From a virus: a DNA stretch of 22,962 nt. The stretch lies in IMG/VR virus record IMGVR_UViG_3300024346_000544, positions 1-22,962 of that record; one strand, given 5' to 3'. Below, one piece after another: positions 1-7,064 of this stretch. The notes beneath the pieces are model-generated. The model saw only the letters and a program-made list of their open reading frames with translations. It ran no database searches and was not told the origin of the DNA. The stretch's first letter is position 1, and each line of letters starts with the position of its first letter. A program made the position numbers and the translations under genes.

Positions 1-2730
1 TGGAAGGTTTAAGTATTCATATAAGTTCTCTTTAATATCCTGATCATTTCTAGGATTATCATTGAATGTTGCAGCACCAATTACTCTTAGTGCTTGTAGG
101 GCACGACTGTTTACTCCGTTACCCTTGGTAAATGTAAACTCTTCAAGTTCTTTGTAAGAACTAAATGGTCGTGCTGCAATATATCTTTCTGCAATCTTGT
201 CAGATATGAACTTGATAGCAGTGAGCCCAAACCGAATACCCTTACCCTCAATTTTAAAATCGATATCCGAATCGTTAATGTGAGGTAACTTAACGCTAAT
301 ACCCATTCTCTTTGCTTCAATAAGATATTCAGTTCTTGCATCCTTGTCCTTTTCATTCTTTAGCACTGAGTACATAAACTCAAGTGGGTAATAATACTTT
401 AACCATGCTGTCCAATAGGATAGCGTTGAGTATGCTACTGCGTGTGACTTGTTAAATGAGTACCCTGCGTGAGCCTCAAAATCATGCCATAGATCTAAAG
501 CAGCATGAGGAGTAATGAATTTAGATGCTCCCTCTACGAATTTTTCTTTAAACTGATCAAATTCTTTAGCATCCTTTTTCTTTCCAATGATCTTTCTAAC
601 TTTATCTGCTTCCGACATGGACATACCGCCAAGGTGTACGCATGCTTGCATAACTTGTTCCTGGTAAAGAATACAGCCATAAGTGTCCTCCGTAAATTGT
701 TTTAATACTTGGTGTGTATAAGAAATATTTTGACGACCATGCTTGCGATCAACATAGTCCTTTCCGATAGTGTTCATTGCACCTGGCCGAACAAGAGCGT
801 TAGAGGCTGCAAGTTCATTTAGGTTCTTGACACCCATCTTAACAAGAAGGTTTGTATATGGTGCTGCTTCACACTGGAATACACCCTTTGTATATCCATC
901 AGATAGCATCTGATAAACATTTGCATCGTCCATCTTAATCTTAAGAAGGTCAATCTTCTTGCCGTCTCGCTCTTTAATTATATCAATTGTATTCTTAAGA
1001 ACAGAAAGAGTCTTAAGGCCCAAAGCATCAATCTTGATTAGTCCAATTCTTTCAGCCTCTTCCATGTCAACACCTACAACAGGAATTCTTTCATCAGAGC
1101 CAGTAGATGATCTTGTTTCAAGTGGCGCATATCTAAATATTGGTTCTTTTGCAGTTACAACACCTGCTGCGTGAATTCCTGTACCACGAATACGACCACG
1201 AAGTTGTTCTCCATAAATCTCTACCTCTGGATACTTTTCACGAAACTCATATGTTGACTTAGATGTACAGAAGTCATCCCATGTATCTACAGTTTTTAAA
1301 ACCTTATTAACATCTGAAAGAGGAATATTTAATACTCGTGCAACATCTCTAACAATTCCCTTACCTGTAAACTCAAGGAAGGTGGCAATGGATGCAACAT
1401 GTCGATACTGCCTAACAAGATAGTCTTTAACTTCTTCACGACGAGTATCCTGAATATCTGTATCAATATCTGGAAAGTCATTACGTTCTGGATTAATAAA
1501 GCGGAAGAACAAAAGGTTGTGCTCAATAGGATCAATGTCTGTAATCTTTAGTGCATAACAAACAAGAGAACCAGCAGATGAACCACGGCCTGGACCAACC
1601 ATGATCTCTTCTTTCTTAGCCCAGTTGATCATGTTACTCACAACAAGGAAGTATGGAGCAAACTTCTTATCTTTAATAATCTGCAATTCTTCTTCAAGTC
1701 TATCAAGATACTCTTTGTTCTCTGATAAACCTCGCTCTGCCAAACCCTCTAATGCAACCTTAGCAAGTTCCTTATCAGGACTCTTGTACTGTACTGGTAG
1801 TAGGTTTAAGCCTTCTTGAATTCCATAGTCTCCTACTGTCTCTGCTAATAGCAGTGTGTTTGAGTAGATGTCTGGTCGATCAATACCCTGCGCTTCCATG
1901 GCTGCTTTAATCTCTTCGTATGAGAGCAGGTGGATATCAAACTTATTAAATGTTATCTGACGGTCTTCGCCATAAAGATAGTCAAGGCGTTCCATCATGT
2001 TGCCTTTTTTCTTTGACTTTTCGTATGTCGCATCTTTTACAAACTTGCCATGTGTATTCATAAGCAACTTAAACTCTTGAACTTCTTTTTGAGATGCATC
2101 AACATGGTGGCAGTCTGGAGTTACAATAACCTTAATGTCGAACTCGTCAGCAAGTTCTATAAGATACTTATTAATATGTGCTTCGTTATGAGGCATAACC
2201 TCAACATAATAGTCATCACCAAAGCGCTCTTTAAACCAAGACAAATACTTCTTGGCAAGTGCAAACTCTTCTTCTTCAAGTGCTTTAACTAAAACGCTAC
2301 TTGGACAAGCAGACGAAACAATAATTCCTTCTTTATACTTTTCAAGAATACTGAAATCAAATCGTGGCTTCTTAAAGAAACCGTCTGTCCAAGATAGTTC
2401 ACTAATCTTATTTAGATTTTCTAAACCAATTTGATTCTTGGCTAGAAGGATAATGTGATTATAGACAAGATCCTGTTGACCTTCTCTTTCAGACTTATCT
2501 CGTGTATCAGATATGTCTGCACACATGTATCCCTCTAGCCCAAGAATTGGCTTAATGCCCTTTGCTTTTGCAATACGGTGCAGTTCCCTATGCCCAGATA
2601 AAGTACCGTGGTCAGTGATGGCAATTGCTGGCATCCCTAACTCAACTGCACGGTCAACGTATTCTTCTGGAGTAGCAATCCCATCAAATAAACTAAAATG
2701 GGTGTGGACATGTAAGCCGACGTAGTTCAT
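1..2730 (-). CDS. dnaE: DNA polymerase III alpha subunit (DnaE, C family), partial at 3' end
   Basis: Catalytic replicative polymerase; 910 codons are present and the reading frame runs off the left edge without a stop. The N-terminus is a PHP domain: H7-x-H9-T-x-F-S, D16, the ITDHG motif, GLEGY, YNHIILLAKN, SSAC and PDCHH follow in the order of active PHP metal ligands. The palm shows GPGRGSSAGSL, the PDIDTD motif (catalytic D423 and D425, matching E. coli D401/D403) and LIKIDALG (D568, matching D555). Later come GVFQCE, VRPGAM, YGCILYQEQVMQ and FNKSHAVAYS, all standard DnaE blocks. The ATG at 2730 lies one base after the TAA of the upstream single-strand binding gene, so translation is probably coupled; I see no strong Shine-Dalgarno sequence. 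The missing C-terminus would hold the rest of the fingers, the OB fold and any beta-clamp motif. Identification is near certain. Confidence 0.95.
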   Translation of the reverse strand, partial: MNYVGLHVHTHFSLFDGIATPEEYVDRAVELGMPAIAITDHGTLSGHRELHRIAKAKGIKPILGLEGYMCADISDTRDKSEREGQQDLVYNHIILLAKNQIGLENLNKISELSWTDGFFKKPRFDFSILEKYKEGIIVSSACPSSVLVKALEEEEFALAKKYLSWFKERFGDDYYVEVMPHNEAHINKYLIELADEFDIKVIVTPDCHHVDASQKEVQEFKLLMNTHGKFVKDATYEKSKKKGNMMERLDYLYGEDRQITFNKFDIHLLSYEEIKAAMEAQGIDRPDIYSNTLLLAETVGDYGIQEGLNLLPVQYKSPDKELAKVALEGLAERGLSENKEYLDRLEEELQIIKDKKFAPYFLVVSNMINWAKKEEIMVGPGRGSSAGSLVCYALKITDIDPIEHNLLFFRFINPERNDFPDIDTDIQDTRREEVKDYLVRQYRHVASIATFLEFTGKGIVRDVARVLNIPLSDVNKVLKTVDTWDDFCTSKSTYEFREKYPEVEIYGEQLRGRIRGTGIHAAGVVTAKEPIFRYAPLETRSSTGSDERIPVVGVDMEEAERIGLIKIDALGLKTLSVLKNTIDIIKERDGKKIDLLKIKMDDANVYQMLSDGYTKGVFQCEAAPYTNLLVKMGVKNLNELAASNALVRPGAMNTIGKDYVDRKHGRQNISYTHQVLKQFTEDTYGCILYQEQVMQACVHLGGMSMSEADKVRKIIGKKKDAKEFDQFKEKFVEGASKFITPHAALDLWHDFEAHAGYSFNKSHAVAYSTLSYWTAWLKYYYPLEFMYSVLKNEKDKDARTEYLIEAKRMGISVKLPHINDSDIDFKIEGKGIRFGLTAIKFISDKIAERYIAARPFSSYKELEEFTFTKGNGVNSRALQALRVIGAATFNDNPRNDQDIKENLYEYLNLP

Positions 2731-2731
2731 A

Positions 2732-3388
2732 TTACCAATCTGCGTTGGTAGATGAAGTTACAGATGGGCCATCAAAGCCCAAATAGTATGCTTCTTGCTC
2801 GGCATAAGGAATCTTCTTAAGTGCTGACTCAAGAGGATAAGGCTCAATGTCCTTCCAATCAAATGGTTCCTTGTCTGGTGCTGATGGAATAAGTGTGTAA
2901 TTTGTTTCAGTTCCCTGACCATTACGCTTTAACTTCCATAGTACGTTTGAGATGCTACCTGTTTCTAGTGCATACTCACGAATTGTATTGAATGATGACT
3001 GCTTGCTGATACCCATTGACCAGATTGCAACATATGGTGCTTCGATTCCATCGTCAACTAGTACGTTGCAGTAGAAGCGAAGACGGCCACGCCATCCTGC
3101 CTTTGGATCCTTGCGGTGCATTTCTTCTGCCCAGTCACGACCTTCTGATTCCATTGTATCTACAGCCTTGCGCTTGTAGTCCTTTGGATTTACGTGTTCC
3201 TTAACAACAAGTGCTAGTCCACGCTTTTCATTATAATTTGCAGAGTCTTCATCTAGTTCTTCGATGAAACGAATCTTTACTGATTGACCGTCTGCAAGTT
3301 TTAGCCACTTTACCTTTGGCCCATCGTTTTCATACTTTGGCTTGTCGAGCAGGGCATTAATGTTCTTGAGTCCCTTTACTACGCTCAT
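2732..3388 (-). CDS. probable phage single-stranded DNA-binding protein
   Basis: A 218-residue protein between primase and polymerase. It has an excellent ribosome binding site (AAGGAG, six bases before ATG), which suggests high expression as expected for a DNA-coating protein. The N-terminal part is lysine-rich (MSVVKGLKNINALLD), followed by a segment around residues 26 to 45 (KVKWLKLADGQSVKIRFIEEL) with an OB-fold-like alternating strand pattern. A central region rich in aromatic and basic residues (WRGRLRFYCNVLV; NVLWKLKRNGQGTETNYTLIP) would suit base stacking on single strands. It lacks the acidic DDDIPF-type tail of bacterial SSB and the zinc site of T4 gp32. The call rests on position and overall style, not on a signature motif; another replication accessory factor is possible. 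Confidence 0.6.
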   Translation of the reverse strand: MSVVKGLKNINALLDKPKYENDGPKVKWLKLADGQSVKIRFIEELDEDSANYNEKRGLALVVKEHVNPKDYKRKAVDTMESEGRDWAEEMHRKDPKAGWRGRLRFYCNVLVDDGIEAPYVAIWSMGISKQSSFNTIREYALETGSISNVLWKLKRNGQGTETNYTLIPSAPDKEPFDWKDIEPYPLESALKKIPYAEQEAYYLGFDGPSVTSSTNADW

Positions 3389-3394
3389 ATATTT

Positions 3395-3400
3395 CTCCTT
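3395..3400 (-). promoter_or_regulatory. strong ribosome binding site of the SSB-like gene
   Basis: Minus-strand AAGGAG lies six bases before the ATG at 3388, inside the 23-base gap after the primase stop. It is the best Shine-Dalgarno sequence in the window by match and spacing. It fixes the start of the SSB-like gene and suggests strong translation. Confidence 0.8.
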
Positions 3401-3411
3401 TGTTTGTTATA

Positions 3412-4356
3412 TTAGTTTAGCATAATTGATATTGATTTGTCAAACTGGAACTCTAAATTGCTAAGTTCTTCGTCTGGCATATCCCCAATATCCTTATACT
3501 GTGTGTTTAGTTTAATAACGGAAACACGACTAGATAGTTTCTCAACGATTCTGTCTTTCATGTTTCCTCCCGCTTCATCATTATCAGCAATAACAATAAT
3601 GTTATTGAAATACTTCTGAAGCAATTCTATTTGTGTGCTTGATACATTTGCACCAAGTGTTGCTACTGCTGGAAGTCCAACCTGATCAAGCCTGATTGCA
3701 TCAAACGATGATTCCACTACATATACTCTATCAGATTTTTTGACTCTATGCAAGTTAAAAAGAGTTTTACTCTTTGGCAGACCTGGTGTATTCTTAAAAT
3801 CTTTTCCTTCAATAGATCTACCAACAAATCCTAAAGGTATTCCATCTGGACTGTGAACTGGAACAGTAACCATATCTTGCTTTTCTGAGTAGCCCAAAGA
3901 AAACTTTATGCAAGAAGGCTTCTGAATTTTTCTATATGTAAAATAATTCTTTGCTCTTTCTGAAGCAATTAGATTGTTATGAAGCCTTTTAATAATTAAC
4001 TCATCAAAAGTTTTGTATTGCTCTTCTTTAACTAATGCCTTGTCTATTTCTACAGCAAGATTAGTTACTTTTTCTTTGCTCTTAATAAATCTAGCAGACT
4101 CAAAATATGTTCTTCCAGATGTATGCATCACTAACTCTATAAGGTCTGCAGATTTTTGACAAGAAAAGCAAAAGAACATTCCGCTATCTTTTTGTACTTC
4201 TCCTGCTGGGGTTCTGTGATTATTGTGAAATGGACAAAAGATCATAAAGTCTGCATCAAGTTCAGACTCTACCGTTATACCCGATCCTGTAAGGACTCGC
4301 TTGACTTGTTCTGCGGAATAAAGATTGGATTGGTTCCGTCTATTCCTGCTATCCAT
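3412..4356 (-). CDS. dnaG: DnaG-type DNA primase (zinc finger plus TOPRIM)
   Basis: 314 residues; makes RNA primers at the fork. The N-terminal CHC2-type zinc finger has C41-P-F-H44 and C63-F-S-C66. Residues 150 to 205 look like the primase core, with the PDGIPLGFVGRSI and FKNTPGLPKSKTLFNL blocks. The TOPRIM part shows VVESSFDAI (E215) and IADNDEAGG (D258, D260), the acidic metal-binding residues; the usual EG is ES here. The protein ends soon after TOPRIM, so it is shorter than bacterial DnaG (about 600) and lacks the C-terminal helicase-binding domain. It may therefore contact DnaB differently, possibly through one of the small neighbouring proteins. The ATG at 4356 is preceded by AAGGAAG five bases upstream, supporting this start even though it overlaps the upstream gene by 82 bases. 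Confidence 0.93.
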   Translation of the reverse strand: MDSRNRRNQSNLYSAEQVKRVLTGSGITVESELDADFMIFCPFHNNHRTPAGEVQKDSGMFFCFSCQKSADLIELVMHTSGRTYFESARFIKSKEKVTNLAVEIDKALVKEEQYKTFDELIIKRLHNNLIASERAKNYFTYRKIQKPSCIKFSLGYSEKQDMVTVPVHSPDGIPLGFVGRSIEGKDFKNTPGLPKSKTLFNLHRVKKSDRVYVVESSFDAIRLDQVGLPAVATLGANVSSTQIELLQKYFNNIIVIADNDEAGGNMKDRIVEKLSSRVSVIKLNTQYKDIGDMPDEELSNLEFQFDKSISIMLN

Positions 4357-4628
4357 GTGCTCTTCCTTTTCCCTGCGTAGACTGCCTGTACCGATAGTTC
4401 AAATTCAAAAAAGTTCTTTATCTCATTATACCTTATAGTGAAATCTGGGTCAAGATCAATTCTTGGCACATACCCACTAAGTTTCATCTCTGTTGTCAAT
4501 AATCTTATATACTCTTCTTTAAGTCTTCCAATCATTGAGTCGTCATAAATTATGCCATCAAGATAAAACCTTTTAATAGGCTTGTGATGGTAGAAGGTTG
4601 GTGACAAGTTCTTCTTAATTTCTGACAT
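4275..4628 (-). CDS. unknown 117-residue protein between helicase and primase
   Basis: I do not recognise this protein. It fills the gap between dnaB and primase, and its last 82 bases overlap the first 82 of primase in another frame. The sequence is soluble, mixed charge, with aromatic-rich strands (FYHHKPIKRFYLDGIIYDD near residues 12 to 30; NEIKNFFEFELSVQAVYAGKRK near 68 to 90) and no membrane segment. There is no Shine-Dalgarno sequence before the ATG at 4628; the dnaB stop is 12 bases upstream, and a TATAAT hexamer ends five bases before the ATG. Because the primase lacks a helicase-binding tail, a role linking helicase and primase is conceivable, but that is speculation from position only. 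It is probably real, since otherwise a 284-base gap would interrupt a tightly packed gene block. Confidence 0.6.
   Translation of the reverse strand: MSEIKKNLSPTFYHHKPIKRFYLDGIIYDDSMIGRLKEEYIRLLTTEMKLSGYVPRIDLDPDFTIRYNEIKNFFEFELSVQAVYAGKRKSTWIAGIDGTNPIFIPQNKSSESLQDRV
4362..4368 (-). promoter_or_regulatory. ribosome binding site of primase, inside the upstream gene
   Basis: Minus-strand AAGGAAG lies five bases before the primase ATG at 4356. It sits within the coding sequence of the 117-residue upstream gene and supports the long overlapping arrangement. Confidence 0.6.
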
Positions 4629-4633
4629 ACCAT

Positions 4634-4639
4634 ATTATA
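4634..4639 (-). promoter_or_regulatory. possible -10 element (TATAAT) just before the 117-residue gene
   Basis: Perfect minus-strand TATAAT, five bases before the ATG at 4628, a gene that lacks a Shine-Dalgarno sequence. I see no convincing -35. It could be a leaderless promoter inside the replication operon, or chance in AT-rich DNA. Confidence 0.25.
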
Positions 4640-4640
4640 A

Positions 4641-5861
4641 CTACTTATCTTCAAAGTCTTTGTACCTGTAGTATCCCTTATCAAAGTCACACTGTACCAA
4701 AAAGTCTCCCATAAACCCATTACGGTTCTTTCTAAAGGCACACTCAATAATATCGCTGTTCGTACCACGACCTAGTGCAAGCACCCAGTCAGCATCGTAA
4801 GCAATCTGCCTTGACCATGCTGTTTGACCAAGTGTAGGGACTGTAGACAGATCATTAACATCGTCTGGAGTAGCAGATGAGATAGCAATGATAGGAACCT
4901 CTTCGCCAATAGCCATTAGTTTAAGTTCTCTTGAAAGGTTCTTCATTCGTACCGTTTCATTATCTGACTTCTGGTTAGGAGCCATTAACTGCAGGTAGTC
5001 AACGATTACAAAGTCTGGCTTATATTGATCAATCTTTCCACGAAGAACTGATGGGTTGATCTCTCCACCTTGATCGTTTGATATGATATGAAACTCTGGC
5101 TTGCCTGCAAGATTCTTTGCATGCCAATCCTTTAGCATATCAATTTCAATCTCACCATTACTAATCTTGCGGTGGGACCAACGGCCTTCGCCCATGATGG
5201 TAAACACACGATTGCGGACTTCAGTCTCAGACATTTCTAGAGATATTACCATTGGAGACTTACCTTGCTTCCATGCCTGCACTGCAAAGTACAATGCCAG
5301 CCATGACTTACCAATTCCTGGATAGGCAAGGAATACACCAAGTTGTCCTGGCATAATTCCAGATGGAAGGTAGTTGTCAAATCCTGGAAGGCCTGTCTTA
5401 ATTCCTGACAAACCAAGTGCTTGTTGCTTTTTTACATTTTCAAAGTAGGCAATGGCGGACTCTAGATCTGTAACATCAATATCACGAATTGCTGCAGTGT
5501 TCTTCTTTAACTCTGAAGTTTTTGTAATGAGTTCGTTTAGCGCACCAGTTCCATTATTGTTCTGAATCTCGCTTGCTGCAGATCTAATAATATCCTTTAG
5601 ACTATCTGTAAGATATTCTCCCTGAAGTTCTTCAAGGTGGTGCTTAGTTGCTCCAACTCCTGCTACTGGCTCAAAGTCTCTAAACTTTTCAGTAACTAAT
5701 TCTGCTGGAGGAAGTGTTGAGTTGTTTTCAAAGTAAAGTCTGACAAAGTTCCAAATGTCTCCATGCGTTCTTAGAAGGTTGTCAACATTGGCTTGAAGAA
5801 GCACATGGATTTGCTTATCATTTAAGACAGCCGTAAGTAGTTTTGCCTCTGTATTATTCAC
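4641..5861 (-). CDS. dnaB: replicative DNA helicase, DnaB family
   Basis: 406 residues; hexameric RecA-fold helicase that unwinds DNA ahead of the polymerase. Residues 1 to about 110 are a DnaB-like helical N-terminal part. The linker reaches GIKTGLPGFDNYL, then Walker A at 179 to 186 (AYPGIGKS, K185), the SLEMS motif near 207 to 211, Walker B at 283 to 292 (DFVIVDYLQL, D288), and the FRKNRNG arginine-finger and DNA-binding block at 376 to 382. Length is slightly below bacterial DnaB (about 450 to 470). The start is GTG at 5861, chosen because AAGGAG lies seven bases upstream and the frame then overlaps the preceding gene by only eight bases. Its neighbours are primase, SSB-like protein and DnaE, so it is clearly the fork helicase of the phage. 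Confidence 0.95.
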   Translation of the reverse strand: MNNTEAKLLTAVLNDKQIHVLLQANVDNLLRTHGDIWNFVRLYFENNSTLPPAELVTEKFRDFEPVAGVGATKHHLEELQGEYLTDSLKDIIRSAASEIQNNNGTGALNELITKTSELKKNTAAIRDIDVTDLESAIAYFENVKKQQALGLSGIKTGLPGFDNYLPSGIMPGQLGVFLAYPGIGKSWLALYFAVQAWKQGKSPMVISLEMSETEVRNRVFTIMGEGRWSHRKISNGEIEIDMLKDWHAKNLAGKPEFHIISNDQGGEINPSVLRGKIDQYKPDFVIVDYLQLMAPNQKSDNETVRMKNLSRELKLMAIGEEVPIIAISSATPDDVNDLSTVPTLGQTAWSRQIAYDADWVLALGRGTNSDIIECAFRKNRNGFMGDFLVQCDFDKGYYRYKDFEDK

Positions 5862-6162
5862 TTAACCACTCCTTTGCCATTCTTCTGCGCTCTGCTCTCT
5901 CTTCATCATCTTTAACTTTATCTTTTCTTGCCTGCAATATTTTTTCTGCGTTGTATGCAAAGTAGTTCCAAGACGGATTCTCTGCAACTGAAAAATAATA
6001 CTCAAGTATATCGTAGCACCCTGGCAATGTATATGACTCTACAAGGGCATCTGATGCCCACTGCTCTACATTTAGGTTAAGGGATGGCTTTGATTCGTAC
6101 CTTGCGGTATGATACTTGCTGTATCTTGAAAGCAAAGCCATACGGTCTTTGCGTTCTGCCAT
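5854..6162 (-). CDS. 102-residue protein, candidate helicase loader
   Basis: Small charged protein directly upstream of dnaB, overlapping it by eight bases, and starting at an ATG fused to the preceding stop (TAATG). The middle, residues 34 to 78 (WASDALVESYTL, CYDILEYYF, NPSWNYFAYNAEKILQ), is helical and aromatic; the W-N-Y-x-x-x-x-x-x-I-L pattern recalls the end of DnaD-type replication-initiation domains. The C-terminus is a strongly charged helix (KVKDDEERAERRRMAKEWL). Phage helicase loaders are commonly encoded next to the helicase, and position is the main argument here. The similarity to DnaD is by eye only, so the functional call is weak; existence of the gene is well supported by tight packing. 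Confidence 0.75.
   Translation of the reverse strand: MAERKDRMALLSRYSKYHTARYESKPSLNLNVEQWASDALVESYTLPGCYDILEYYFSVAENPSWNYFAYNAEKILQARKDKVKDDEERAERRRMAKEWLSE
5869..5874 (-). promoter_or_regulatory. ribosome binding site deciding the GTG start of dnaB
   Basis: Minus-strand AAGGAG, seven bases before GTG at 5861, within the last codons of the 102-residue gene. It supports GTG as the dnaB start. Confidence 0.7.
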
Positions 6163-6371
6163 TATCCTTCAGCAGCCTCCGATTGGGCTTCTAAAATCTT
6201 TGCGGTTAGTTTGTCTTCAACAAACTTATAAACACGCTCAAAAGCCTGATCAGTATTTTCTCCATCACGCTTTGAGTCTACAATACCAAGATCAAGTCTT
6301 AGTGACTGAAAGTTTCCTAGGTTGAGTGTGTATCCTAGTGTAACAGATACCTTTGTTGATTCGTTTTCCAT
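6162..6371 (-). CDS. small conserved-looking protein of unknown function, 69 residues
   Basis: The frame is open from 6455, but the better start is the ATG at 6371. GAAGGG stands six bases before it, and the longer version would overlap the upstream gene by 71 bases. The protein begins MENESTKVSVTLGYTLNLGN, with an alternating strand pattern (residues 7 to 31), followed by an acidic and basic helix (AFERVYKFVEDKL) and an Ala/Glu-rich tail. Small proteins of this style (VSVTLG...NLGN...SLRLDLG, then a helix with FERVYKFVE) are, from memory, seen near phage replication genes without known function. It ends TAA, sharing one base with the ATG of the next gene. Confidence 0.75.
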   Translation of the reverse strand: MENESTKVSVTLGYTLNLGNFQSLRLDLGIVDSKRDGENTDQAFERVYKFVEDKLTAKILEAQSEAAEG

Positions 6372-6377
6372 TTTATA

Positions 6378-6383
6378 CCCTTC
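6378..6383 (-). promoter_or_regulatory. ribosome binding site deciding the start at 6371
   Basis: Minus-strand GAAGGG, six bases before the ATG at 6371. It argues against the upstream in-frame ATG at 6455, which has no comparable signal. Confidence 0.65.
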
Positions 6384-6384
6384 G

Positions 6385-6927
6385 TTAAATAGATTCGTTC
6401 CAAATTGGAACAAACCGCCCATCTTCAGTTTTCCTATATGTAAGTATACCATCACCCATTCTGCGTGTCAACTCTTGTTTACTAGGCGTAATATCATTTG
6501 TAATTAATTTATCTTTTCTTGGTCTGCCAATATGATGTGTAGCAAGTATATCACGAATCTCTCTTACTTGCGATTCTGAATAATATGATCTTACCTGAAA
6601 GCCTCTTGCTCCACCCTTCTGAGATCCAGTAGGAAATGGTATAACTCCTCGTCTCATTAAAGATGGCATATATTTTTTGTGACGATTAACTAATTCAGCA
6701 GTCTGACCTACAGTGTATGCTCGTTCTCTTTTATTTTTAAACTCACTAATCAAACAACTTTCAATTTGATCTTTATTTATATTATAGACAGACATAATTC
6801 CGTTAGAATGATTATAGTGGTGAATTCTAACTAGGTCCCCGTTAAGAAACCAAACCTTTTTGTTGCCTGGTATTACAGGCGACTCATTGTATTTTTCGCT
6901 CTCAATTGTTCCTTTTTTAGTAACCAT
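6385..6927 (-). CDS. MerR-like helix-turn-helix DNA-binding protein
   Basis: 180 residues. The central part looks like a MerR/excisionase-type winged helix: YTVGQTAELVNRHKKYMPSL at 71 to 90 (helix-turn-helix with the typical start 'YTVGQTAELV'), MRRGVIPFPTG as the turn into the wing, GGARGFQVRSYYSESQVREI at 105 to 124, then a helix with RDILATHH. It is followed by GRPRKDK (134 to 140), which resembles an AT-hook. The N-terminal 65 residues (FLNGDLVRIHHYN, SVYNINKDQIES) look like a small beta domain of unknown role. AGGAGG stands four bases before the ATG. It sits at the junction of tail and replication modules, so a transcriptional regulator or an origin-binding protein are both reasonable. 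The target is unknown. Confidence 0.7.
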   Translation of the reverse strand: MVTKKGTIESEKYNESPVIPGNKKVWFLNGDLVRIHHYNHSNGIMSVYNINKDQIESCLISEFKNKRERAYTVGQTAELVNRHKKYMPSLMRRGVIPFPTGSQKGGARGFQVRSYYSESQVREIRDILATHHIGRPRKDKLITNDITPSKQELTRRMGDGILTYRKTEDGRFVPIWNESI

Positions 6928-7064
6928 TGGCCCTCCTGAGAATTACTAGGTGGATGAAAAAATTTTCTTGATCCGCAAAGAATGCAATATAATTCCAGAT
7001 TATTTATCTCTGTATATTGTCGATCTACAAACATTCTGCCATTGCATTTTATACACTTAATCAC
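6873..7064 (-). CDS. four-cysteine zinc-ribbon protein, 63 residues
   Basis: Begins with GTG at 7064, overlapping the TGA of the upstream gene as GTGA. Two CxxC pairs, C4-I-K-C7 and C27-I-L-C30, are spaced as in a treble-clef or zinc-ribbon fold (MIKCIKCNGRMFVDRQY ... LYCILCGSRKF). The C-terminal 30 residues are basic and polar with no motif. The last 55 bases overlap the start of the MerR-like gene. Such ribbons act as DNA or protein adaptors; here, next to a DNA-binding protein, a regulatory role is plausible but not shown. The cysteine pattern supports a real gene despite the length. Confidence 0.7.
   Translation of the reverse strand: MIKCIKCNGRMFVDRQYTEINNLELYCILCGSRKFFHPPSNSQEGQWLLKKEQLRAKNTMSRL
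6932..6937 (-). promoter_or_regulatory. ribosome binding site of the MerR-like gene
   Basis: Minus-strand AGGAGG, four bases before the ATG at 6927, embedded in the 3' part of the zinc-ribbon gene. Confidence 0.65.

Noticed and set aside
111-356. 81-residue minus-strand frame near the left edge
   Set aside because: It lies in another frame of dnaE, whose conserved motifs show that the dnaE frame is the coding one.
3389-3411. Intergenic gap considered for a terminator or promoter
   Set aside because: Only 23 bases, with a ribosome binding site and no inverted repeat or -10/-35 pair.
4550-4768. 72-residue minus-strand frame across the end of dnaB
   Set aside because: It is an alternative frame of the dnaB 3' end and would conflict with both dnaB and the 117-residue gene; no ribosome binding site.
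6162-6455. Longer 97-residue version of the small protein starting at 6455
   Set aside because: The extra 28 residues overlap the MerR-like gene, while GAAGGG six bases before the ATG at 6371 marks a better start just after the stop of that gene.
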